In this document: piece after piece, positions 1 to 4,731 of the stretch | How positions within the stretch are numbered: position 1 is the stretch's first letter | Layout of the letters: each line of letters begins with the position of its first letter | Assembly (NCBI GenBank): GCA_020849725.1 | Contig: JADLAZ010000149.1 | Span: forward strand, 1 to 6,045 | Direction: 5' to 3' | Length of the DNA stretch: 6,045 bases | DNA from: Chloroflexota bacterium | Lineage (GTDB): Bacteria > Chloroflexota > Chloroflexia > Thermomicrobiales > JADLAZ01 | Program-made: the position numbers and the translations under genes | The notes under the pieces: model-generated | Databases searched by the model: none | What the model was told of the DNA's origin: nothing | Seen by the model: only the letters and a program-made list of their open reading frames with translations

Positions 1-124
1 CATTCGGATACCCTCGGTTCCCAGCCCGCCAGCGGCTCCCCGAGGCGTTTCGTCGCTTGGCCACGTCCTTCTTCGGCACGACGCACCACTGGCATCCACC
101 CCGCGCCTGTCTTGCTGTTCTTCT
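1..124 (-). rRNA. 23S ribosomal RNA, 5' end (partial)
   Basis: Read on the minus strand, this stretch matches the conserved start of bacterial 23S rRNA. GGTGGATGCC lies at 100-91, GAAGAAGGACGTGG at 74-61, a GGGGAGCCG block at about 42-34, and TATCCGAATG at 10-1, in the same order and spacing as in Thermus and E. coli 23S. The gene leaves the window at position 1, so only about 120 of roughly 2,900 nt are present. The mature 5' end is estimated at 122-125 by placing it about 22 nt before GGTGGATGCC, as in E. coli; the exact nucleotide is not determined. No 16S rRNA or spacer tRNA lies upstream. Instead there is a leader of about 190 nt, a promoter, and then protein genes, so this 23S gene seems to be transcribed on its own. 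Confidence 0.93.
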
Positions 125-317
125 CCTATGCTCCACGAAGGAGCTGAATGCTCGTTGATGTCATCGCGTCTTCATGCGCAACGACGTCTCGTCGTCGCCG
201 GACGCTCTTCTCTCACGTCGTCACTTGTTCAGGTGCCGTTGACCGGGCCAACGCGCCGTCGAAGCCGGATTCCGGTCCCGTCAACGCGCCTCAACGGCCC
301 AGCCGCCTCAATGAGGC
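125..317 (-). other. pre-23S leader region (no protein gene seen)
   Basis: This is the stretch between the inferred transcription start (about 317) and the mature 23S end. I see no convincing coding region; open frames here lack ribosome binding sites and recognisable protein character. It holds several inverted repeats. GCTCC/GGAGC (130-144) lies just upstream of the mature end. ACGACG/CGTCGT lies at 181-195. A longer imperfect stem has arms at about 238-247 and 278-286 (GTTGA, one bulged C, CGGG against CCCGTCAAC). These fit a structured precursor leader processed by RNases. No clear boxA-type antitermination motif was found. Confidence 0.5.
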
Positions 318-323
318 CCGAGT

Positions 324-352
324 AGTATACTGGTTCCCCGTGCGGCACGCAA
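324..352 (-). promoter_or_regulatory. sigma70-type promoter for the 23S rRNA gene
   Basis: On the minus strand, TTGCGT (352-347) is followed after exactly 17 nt by TATACT (329-324). The start would be near 317, about 190 nt upstream of mature 23S. The bases after the -10 box (ACTCGGGCC) are GC-rich, as in the discriminators of stringently controlled rRNA promoters. Its position, between the Rieske stop codon and the 23S 5' end, supports independent 23S transcription. The -35 box matches the consensus at only 4 of 6 positions. Confidence 0.6.
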
Positions 353-369
353 GGGGTTCATCGGCCGGC

Positions 370-394
370 TGACGCGACCGTCGAGTCGCGGTCA
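370..394 (-). terminator. possible hairpin terminator overlapping the Rieske stop codon
   Basis: The arms TGACGCGAC (370-378) and GTCGCGGTCA (385-394) form a 9-bp stem with one bulged base and a 6-nt loop, and the stop codon at 392-394 lies inside it. No T-run follows on the minus strand, so it is at best a non-canonical terminator at the end of the aldolase-Rieske unit, just before the 23S promoter. Confidence 0.3.
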
Positions 395-748
395 GATCGT
401 CAGCACGAGGTGCTCGTCCACGATGCGAACTCCGTATCGGCGCAGGCGCACGCGTGGATGGGCCAGACACTGGCCAGTCGTGACGTCGAACTCGAGCGCG
501 TGCCACGGGCAGACAATTACGCGACCGTCGCGCGCCCATTGCAGGCGCCAGCCGGTGTCGGCATCGGCGCGCACCGTGCCGGACAGTGCGCCCTCGCACA
601 GCGGCCCCCACTGATGGGTGCAGCGGTTCGGGAGGGCGTAGAAGACGCCTTCAACGTTGAAGATGCCGATCTCGATGCCGCGCACCGTCACGACTCGCTT
701 CGTGCCCGGTGGGATGTCGGCGACGGCGCCGACGATGTGGTCCGCCAT
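392..748 (-). CDS. Rieske [2Fe-2S] domain protein (small, ferredoxin-like)
   Basis: A 118-residue soluble protein made of a single Rieske domain. The cluster ligands are visible as CTH (Cys43, His45) and CPWH (Cys80, His83), followed by FDVTTG, the usual turn after the second ligand pair. The 34 residues between His45 and Cys80 are about twice the classical spacing. A similar insertion occurs in small stand-alone Rieske proteins whose motif reads CPHRGAPLC...CPWHGWEFD, and this protein looks like a member of that group. Such proteins carry electrons for oxygenases or have unassigned redox roles; no oxygenase or reductase is in view. The start at 748 was chosen because AGGG lies 8 nt upstream and it leaves a 35-nt gap after the aldolase. 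A longer in-frame start at 856 would overlap the aldolase and adds a low-complexity Arg-rich tail. It is probably co-transcribed with the aldolase. There is no signal peptide or membrane segment. Confidence 0.87.
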   Translation of the reverse strand: MADHIVGAVADIPPGTKRVVTVRGIEIGIFNVEGVFYALPNRCTHQWGPLCEGALSGTVRADADTGWRLQWARDGRVIVCPWHALEFDVTTGQCLAHPRVRLRRYGVRIVDEHLVLTI

Positions 749-783
749 GCTGATCGCCCTACCCTGGAGTGTTGCCCTGACGC

Positions 784-1539
784 CTAGCGGCTGCCGCCCA
801 GGCTGGCGGTGCGCGCTACGCAAGCGCGCGCGCCGTCCGCCAGCCAGCTTAGCCACGACACCAGGAAGAACCGGGCGCCGAGGCTGTAATAGTGTCCCAT
901 CGTGTCGGTCGCGGCCAACGCACCGGGGGTGCGGCCGGCGGCAGCGATCTGCTGGATCGCCTGGTCGACGACGCCCTGCACTGCGGCATGGCCGGGCTGA
1001 CCCGTGTAGCCCATCGTTTGGGCCAGGTCGGACGGCGCGACGAAGAAGACGTCGATGTGGTCGACCGTCAGGATCTCGGCCAGGTTCTCGATTGCCTCGA
1101 TCTCCTCGATCAGGACGACAACCAGTGTCTCATCGTTGGCGCGCTGAAAGGGATCGCTGACGCCGAAGGCGCGCCGGCTACCGAACATGCCACGCAGGCC
1201 GATCGGCCCGAACTTAGCCGACTGCACCACCTGTGCCGCCTCGGCCCGCGTTGAGACGTGCGGCACGACGATGCCGCTGGCGCCGCGGTCGAGCGTGCGC
1301 GTGATCAACCACGGCTCGTTGGCGGAGACACGCACGATCGACGCCATACTCCAGAGGTCGCAGGCCCGCGACATGTCGCCGATATCGTCCCAGCTCAACG
1401 GACCATGCTCGCCCTCCAGCCACATGCCGTCCAGCCCGAACTGGCCCAGGTAATCGATCGTGTCGGCGCTCTGGTTGCCGGCCGCGACGACGACCGGCTG
1501 GCCAGCGCGCAGCTTGGTCTTTATCTGAAGATCGGCCAC
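784..1539 (-). CDS. HpcH/HpaI-family class II aldolase
   Basis: A 251-residue TIM-barrel aldolase of the family including HpcH/HpaI (4-hydroxy-2-oxoheptanedioate aldolase), GarL and RhmA, which split 2-keto-4-hydroxy acids into pyruvate and an aldehyde using a divalent metal. Counting from Val1, the key residues fall almost at HpcH positions: His45 in EGEHGP, Arg70 in IVRVSAN, metal ligands Glu145 in LIEEIEAIENL and Asp171 in APSDLAQTMGYTG. The length is normal for the family (about 250-270). The true substrate cannot be read from sequence. The GTG start at 1539 was chosen because GGAGGAGG lies just upstream; an upstream start at 1590 would precede the likely transcription start and adds residues foreign to the family. 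The Rieske gene follows after 35 nt, suggesting one operon and a catabolic role in which an oxidative step is paired with aldol cleavage. That pairing is inference. Confidence 0.9.
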   Translation of the reverse strand: MADLQIKTKLRAGQPVVVAAGNQSADTIDYLGQFGLDGMWLEGEHGPLSWDDIGDMSRACDLWSMASIVRVSANEPWLITRTLDRGASGIVVPHVSTRAEAAQVVQSAKFGPIGLRGMFGSRRAFGVSDPFQRANDETLVVVLIEEIEAIENLAEILTVDHIDVFFVAPSDLAQTMGYTGQPGHAAVQGVVDQAIQQIAAAGRTPGALAATDTMGHYYSLGARFFLVSWLSWLADGARACVARTASLGGSR

Positions 1540-1588
1540 CTTGTCCTCCTCCGCGTTCGCCGGCCCGTGCGGGCAGCGGTCCGGCGCC

Positions 1589-1616
1589 ACTGTAGCACGA
1601 TCGCGCCACCTGTAGG
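1589..1616 (-). promoter_or_regulatory. candidate promoter of the aldolase-Rieske operon
   Basis: On the minus strand, an extended -10 element TGC-TACAGT (1597-1589) lies 16 nt after a weak -35 (CCTACA, 1616-1611; 3 of 6 consensus bases). Transcription would start near 1582, leaving a leader of about 43 nt before the GTG at 1539. It is divergent from the leuS promoter, whose -35 box begins only about 25 bp away. The -10 is credible and the -35 poor. Confidence 0.35.
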
Positions 1617-1640
1617 CGGGGATCGCGCGGCCCGCCGGCG

Positions 1641-1669
1641 TTGACGCTGCCAGGGTCGTCTGCTATACT
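1641..1669 (+). promoter_or_regulatory. strong sigma70-type promoter of the T-box/tRNA-Ala/leuS transcript
   Basis: TTGACG (1641-1646), a 17-nt spacer, then TATACT (1664-1669), preceded by TGC (extended -10). This is close to consensus and stands out in such GC-rich DNA. Transcription would begin at about 1676-1677, 46 nt before Stem I of the T-box. No other comparable promoter lies between here and the tRNA or leuS, so it probably serves both. Confidence 0.85.
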
Positions 1670-1800
1670 CCACGCCGTTGCCGCGGCTCGGCCGAGGGTC
1701 GAGGGCGGCGCAAGAATGGCAGCGGCGTCGATCGGGAGTAGTAGGTCGCGTCCCTCTAGAGAGTCCGGCGGTTGGTGTGAGCCGGGCACGAGCGACTGAA

Positions 1801-1803
1801 CTC
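1801..1803 (+). promoter_or_regulatory. T-box specifier codon CUC (leucine)
   Basis: CTC follows the conserved GAA (1798-1800) on the 3' side of the specifier loop and is followed by a purine (G1804), as in other T-boxes. CUC is a leucine codon read by tRNA-Leu(GAG), in agreement with the leuS gene downstream. Confidence 0.85.
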
Positions 1804-1876
1804 GCCTGGGAGCCGTGACGGTGAAGCGCTCGCGTGGTAGTCGTCGCCGGGTCGCCTCCGTTAGCAGGCGCGAGTG

Positions 1877-1978
1877 GGTCAGCGCGGGGCTGTAGCTCAG
1901 CTGGGAGAGCACAACACTGGCAGTGTTGGGGTCAGGGGTTCGAGTCCCCTCAGCTCCACTCGCACCGCGGCGCTGATC
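1877..1978 (+). other. Stem III-position helix enclosing the tRNA
   Basis: The arms GGTCAGCGC (1877-1885) and GCGCTGATC (1970-1978) form nine consecutive pairs (one G-U). The 5' arm ends directly against the first nucleotide of the tRNA, so the helix could stack on the acceptor stem. The 3' arm is followed by AACC and then the T-box motif. That is the place of Stem III in classical leaders such as glyQS, where a short hairpin is followed by AACU-AGGGUGG. Confidence 0.75.
1886..1958 (+). tRNA. tRNA-Ala, anticodon GGC
   Basis: A complete 73-nt cloverleaf. The acceptor stem GGGGCTG/CAGCTCC contains the G3-U70 wobble that identifies alanine tRNAs. The D-arm is GCTC/GAGC with G18-G19. The anticodon stem is CAACA/TGTTG with loop CTGGCAG, giving anticodon GGC at 1918-1920. 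The variable loop has five bases, and the T-arm is AGGGG/CCCCT with TTCGAGT. The discriminator is A73 (1958), and CCA is not encoded, so it must be added enzymatically. It decodes GCC and GCU. All pairs are intact, so it looks functional rather than a relic. It sits inside the leuS T-box leader, after Stem I/II and before the antiterminator, with no promoter of its own. It is therefore probably cut from the leader RNA by RNase P (before 1886) and a 3' nuclease such as RNase Z (after 1958). Confidence 0.97.
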
Positions 1979-1982
1979 AACC

Positions 1983-2024
1983 AGGGTGGGATCGCGGAAC
2001 TGGCCGGCACGGCCTTTCGCCCCT
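1983..2024 (+). promoter_or_regulatory. T-box antiterminator
   Basis: Helix A1 is AGGG (1983-1986) with CCCT (2021-2024), extendable by C1982-G2025. A 7-nt bulge TGGGATC (1987-1993) follows, then helix A2, GCG (1994-1996) with CGC (2018-2020). This is the family architecture, in which UGG of the bulge pairs with the CCA end of uncharged tRNA. The motif departs from AGGGUGGNACCGCG only by T for C at 1992. Confidence 0.88.
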
Positions 2025-2043
2025 GTGGGGTGAAAGGCCGTTT
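2009..2043 (+). terminator. T-box intrinsic terminator (leuS attenuator)
   Basis: A 15-bp stem (2009-2023 with 2027-2041, one G-T pair) with a TGT loop, followed by TTTGCGTGT. The 5' arm contains CGCCCC, which is also needed for the antiterminator, so the two folds exclude each other. The U-tract is short, so termination may be partial or need help. It lies downstream of the tRNA and so would not stop tRNA synthesis. Confidence 0.85.
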
Positions 2044-2068
2044 GCGTGTCAGCGGCAGGGAGCAGATC

Positions 2069-2140
2069 ATGCGCCGGCAATGCGCCTTCATCATCACCAG
2101 CCTTACCGGGCGGTGTGCTGGGGCTGAGGCCGTCAACTGA
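2069..2140 (+). CDS. possible 23-residue small ORF in the leuS leader
   Basis: An ATG with GGAG six nt upstream (2059-2062) opens a 23-codon frame beginning MRRQCAFIITSL and ending in TGA at 2138-2140. A short inverted repeat CCGTC-AACT-GACGG (2130-2143) covers the stop codon. The frame lies after the T-box terminator, so it would be translated only on read-through transcripts. It has a single Leu codon, so it is not a leucine leader peptide. No homology is recognised, and it may be chance. Confidence 0.25.
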   Translation: MRRQCAFIITSLTGRCAGAEAVN

Positions 2141-2159
2141 CGGACTCGGCTGGCCCGGC

Positions 2160-2172
2160 CCGCCGCAGGCGG
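2160..2172 (+). repeat. short hairpin upstream of the coupled small ORF
   Basis: CCGCC (2160-2164) and GGCGG (2168-2172) around a 3-nt loop form a compact hairpin ending four nt before the AGGAG (2177-2180 region) that serves the small ORF at 2189. It is the only clear structure between the T-box terminator and leuS apart from the one at 2130-2143. No function is assigned. Confidence 0.3.
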
Positions 2173-2188
2173 AACAGGAGATGAGGTG

Positions 2189-2239
2189 ATGGCCGACGCT
2201 GTTGCGCGGGAGCGGGCAGCGCGGGATGGAGGCACATGA
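2189..2239 (+). CDS. possible 16-residue small ORF translationally coupled to leuS
   Basis: ATG at 2189 follows a strong ribosome binding stretch (AGGAGATGAGGTG) and opens the frame MADAVARERAARDGGT. It ends at TGA 2237-2239, overlapping an ATG of leuS as ATGA (2236-2239) and lying two nt before the alternative leuS start at 2242. This geometry is typical of translational coupling. The peptide is short and charged, with no leucine and no recognised relative. It could feed ribosomes onto leuS rather than have a role as a peptide, or it may be chance. Confidence 0.35.
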   Translation: MADAVARERAARDGGT

Positions 2240-2241
2240 CG

Positions 2242-4692
2242 ATGGACGAGCGCTATCGCCCACAGGCGGTCGAGGCGACCTGGCAGCAGCGCTGGGCCGA
2301 CACCGACCTGTACCGAGCCGTTCCCGATCCCAGCCGGCCAAAGTGGTACGCGCTGACGATGTACCCGTACCCGAGCGGCGACCTGCACATCGGTCACTGG
2401 TACGCCATGGCGCCGTCGGATGTTGCCGCCCGCTACCGGCGCATGCGCGGCTACAACGTGCTGTTCCCGATGGGCTTCGACGCCTTTGGCCTGCCGGCGG
2501 AGAACGCCGCCATCAAGCGCGGCATTCATCCCTGGACCTGGACGATGGACAACATCGCCGCCATGCGCCGCCAGTTGCGGACGATGGGCACGATGTTCGA
2601 CTGGTCGCGGGAGATCGTCACCTGCGACCCGGCCTATTACCGCTGGAACCAGTGGCTGTTCCTGAAGTTTCACGAGCGTGGCCTTGCCTACAAGAAGGTC
2701 GCCGCCGCCTGGTGGTGCCCGAACTGCCAGACGGTGCTGGCCAACGAGCAGGTCGTCGATGGTCGCTGCGAGCGGTGCGAGACGGAAGTCTACCGGCGCG
2801 ACCTGGATCAATGGTTCCTGGCCATCACCCGCTATGCCGACGAGTTGCTGGCCGATCTGGACCGCATCGATTGGCCGGAGCGGGTCAAGACACTGCAGCG
2901 CAACTGGATCGGTCGCAGCGAAGGCGCCGAGGCTGAGTTCGCCGTCGCCGGCGCTGACGACGCATCAATCCGCGTCTTCACCACCCGGCCGGACACGATC
3001 TTCGGCGTCACGTTCATGGTGCTGGCGCCCGAGCATCCGCTGGTCGAATCGATCACCACGCCCGCGCAGCGCGCCGCCGTCGATGCCTACGTCGCCCAGA
3101 CCCGGCGCGAAACGGAGATCGACCGGCTGAGCACCGAGCGCGACAAGACGGGCGTCTTCACCGGCGCCTACGCGATCAACCCCCTTAGCGGCGAGCGCGT
3201 GCCGATCTTCATCGCCGACTACGTGCTGGTGACTTACGGCACCGGCGCGATCATGGGTGTGCCGGCCCACGACGTGCGCGACAACGCCTTCGCCCGCCGC
3301 TACGACGTGCCGATCCCGGTCGTGATCGCGCCAGCAAACGGCGACGTGGCGACCGAGGGCGAGTGCTTCACCGGCTACGGTGTGATGGTCAACTCGAGCC
3401 GCTTCTCCGGCATGACCAGCCAGGCCGGTGGCGCGGCGGTGGCGGCCGAGTTGGCGGAGCGCGGCCTGGGCCGACCAGCGGTCACCTACCGGTTGCGCGA
3501 CTGGCTCATTAGCCGGCAGCGCTACTGGGGCACGCCGATCCCGATTGTCTACTGCGACACCCACGGCATCCAGCCAGTGCCGCTGAGCGACCTGCCGGTG
3601 CGCCTGCCCGAAGACGCGGCGTTTGAGCCAACCGGCCAATCGCCGCTGCTGAGCCATGAGGGCTTCCTGCGCACGACCTGCCCGATCTGCGGCGGGCCAG
3701 CCCGGCGCGAAACCGACACGATGGACACCTTTATCGACAGCTCCTGGTATCAGTTCCGCTACGTCAGCCCCAACGACGATGCTGCGCCGTTCGACCAGGA
3801 TGGCGAGGGCGCCTACTGGCTGCCGGTCGACCAGTACACGGGTGGCATCGAGCATGCCGTGATGCACCTGTTGTACGCACGCTTCTTCACCAAGGCGATG
3901 CGCGATGTCGGCGTCGGCCGCTACGACGAGCCGTTCCTGCGCCTGTACAACCAGGGCGTGATCCTGGGGCCGGACGGCAATCGCATGAGCAAGAGCCGAG
4001 GCAATGTCGTCAATCCTGATGACTATGTCGGGCGGTACGGCGCCGACGTCGTGCGCATCTACCTGATGTTCATCGGTCCCTGGGACCAGGGCGGCCCGTG
4101 GAGCATGAACGGCATCGAGGGCGCCGCCCGCCTGGTGCAGCGCGCCTGGACGGTCGCGACGACCGATCCGGCGGACGCACCCGCCGGAGAGGCCGCACCG
4201 GCCGAGATCACCGCGCTGCGCCGCTGGACGCACCGGACGATCGAGCGCGTGACGGGCGACATCGAGCAGTTCCGCTTCAACACCATGGTGGCCGCGCTGA
4301 TGGAGTTCGTCAACGAGCTGATGCGGGCGCGAGCGACGCCGCTGGTGCGCACCGCCGCCTGGCCGGAGGCAATCGCCACGCTGACGCTGCTGCTGGCACC
4401 GTCGGCGCCGCACCTGGCCGAGGAAATCTGGGCGCGACTGGGGCGACCTTACTCGGTCCACCAGCAGCCCTGGCCGACCGCCGACGCGGCGCTAGCCGCC
4501 GCCGAGGAGGTCGAGCTGGTGGTCCAGGTCAACGGCAAGGTGCGCGACCGCCTGACAGTGGCCGTCGATCTCGATGAGGCGGCGGCGACAGCGGCGGCAC
4601 TGGCCAGCCCACGGGTGACGTCGTTAACCCAGGGCAAGGCGCCGCGGCGCGTGATCTACGTGCCCGGCCGGCTCATCAACATCGTCCAATAG
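2242..4692 (+). CDS. leuS: leucyl-tRNA synthetase (EC 6.1.1.4)
   Basis: A complete class Ia synthetase of 816 residues that charges tRNA-Leu with leucine in the cytoplasm (E. coli enzyme about 860). In order: Rossmann core with YPYPSGDLHIGH (HIGH at 49-52); a zinc-finger insert with CPNC and CERC (Cys159, 162, 176, 179); the CP1 editing domain with TTRPDT at 247-252 and MGVPAHD ending at Asp344, the residues that hydrolyse mischarged tRNA; a second CPIC (480, 483) before RRETDTMDTF; RMSKS at 581-585 (Arg for the first Lys, a known variant); the anticodon-binding helical domain; and the bacterial C-terminal domain with VQVNGKVRDR, ending in VPGRLINIVQ. The start at 2242 was preferred because GGAGG (2228-2232) is nine nt away; the ATG at 2236 is only three nt from it and would add Met-Thr. 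The gene is controlled by the T-box leader upstream. Confidence 0.97.
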   Translation: MDERYRPQAVEATWQQRWADTDLYRAVPDPSRPKWYALTMYPYPSGDLHIGHWYAMAPSDVAARYRRMRGYNVLFPMGFDAFGLPAENAAIKRGIHPWTWTMDNIAAMRRQLRTMGTMFDWSREIVTCDPAYYRWNQWLFLKFHERGLAYKKVAAAWWCPNCQTVLANEQVVDGRCERCETEVYRRDLDQWFLAITRYADELLADLDRIDWPERVKTLQRNWIGRSEGAEAEFAVAGADDASIRVFTTRPDTIFGVTFMVLAPEHPLVESITTPAQRAAVDAYVAQTRRETEIDRLSTERDKTGVFTGAYAINPLSGERVPIFIADYVLVTYGTGAIMGVPAHDVRDNAFARRYDVPIPVVIAPANGDVATEGECFTGYGVMVNSSRFSGMTSQAGGAAVAAELAERGLGRPAVTYRLRDWLISRQRYWGTPIPIVYCDTHGIQPVPLSDLPVRLPEDAAFEPTGQSPLLSHEGFLRTTCPICGGPARRETDTMDTFIDSSWYQFRYVSPNDDAAPFDQDGEGAYWLPVDQYTGGIEHAVMHLLYARFFTKAMRDVGVGRYDEPFLRLYNQGVILGPDGNRMSKSRGNVVNPDDYVGRYGADVVRIYLMFIGPWDQGGPWSMNGIEGAARLVQRAWTVATTDPADAPAGEAAPAEITALRRWTHRTIERVTGDIEQFRFNTMVAALMEFVNELMRARATPLVRTAAWPEAIATLTLLLAPSAPHLAEEIWARLGRPYSVHQQPWPTADAALAAAEEVELVVQVNGKVRDRLTVAVDLDEAAATAAALASPRVTSLTQGKAPRRVIYVPGRLINIVQ

Positions 4693-4731
4693 ATCGGTCG
4701 ACAGCGGGGTGGGTGGCGCCGGACGAGCAGG

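Larger units (their letters stand above)
1677..2043 (+). ncRNA. T-box riboswitch leader of leuS (tRNA-Leu sensing, with an embedded tRNA gene)
   Basis: The leader shows the T-box parts in order. Stem I: base helix 1723-1726/1812-1815; kink-turn asymmetry 1727-1732 against 1809-1811; lower helix 1733-1736/1805-1808; specifier loop with AGTAGTA on the 5' side and GAA-CTC-G on the 3' side; upper helix 1745-1749/1792-1796; AGAGAG at 1758-1763; distal hairpin 1765-1769/1781-1785 with loop GGTTGGTGTGA. Stem II-like helix: 1827-1834/1869-1876. A Stem III-position helix is 1877-1885/1970-1978. The antiterminator is AGGG (1983-1986), bulge TGGGATC (1987-1993) and GCG (1994-1996), pairing with CGCCCCT (2018-2024). 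The terminator follows. Uncharged tRNA-Leu(GAG) should read the CUC specifier and stabilise the antiterminator, raising leuS expression. Two oddities are described separately: a whole tRNA-Ala in the Stem III loop, and G rather than U at the discriminator-pairing position. Confidence 0.92.

Noticed and set aside
326..331. TATACT on the plus strand as a rightward promoter
   Set aside because: The hexamer arises from the partly palindromic GTATAC; no -35 box lies 16-18 nt upstream on the plus strand and no plus-strand gene follows.
749..856. N-terminal extension of the Rieske protein from a start at 856
   Set aside because: It would overlap the aldolase by about 70 nt and adds an Arg-rich stretch unlike the family; the ATG at 748 has a good ribosome binding site.
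1804..1806. GCC directly after the CUC specifier, which would match the anticodon of the embedded tRNA-Ala
   Set aside because: C1805 and C1806 pair in the lower Stem I helix and the conserved GAA places the specifier on CTC; an alanine-sensing reading does not fit the leuS gene downstream. Probably coincidence.
1874..2140. Long open frames running through the tRNA and T-box, with peptides containing AQLGEHNTGSVG-like text
   Set aside because: This is the familiar false translation of a tRNA gene; the frame crosses the tRNA, antiterminator and terminator and has no ribosome binding site at its beginning.
2965..4461. A 498-codon minus-strand open frame inside leuS
   Set aside because: It is antisense to a fully conserved leuS; its His/Arg/Asp-rich translation is typical of reverse frames in GC-rich DNA.
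4693..4731. Bidirectional terminator between the convergent leuS and anti-sigma genes
   Set aside because: The 39-nt gap holds no clear stem followed by a T-run on either strand.
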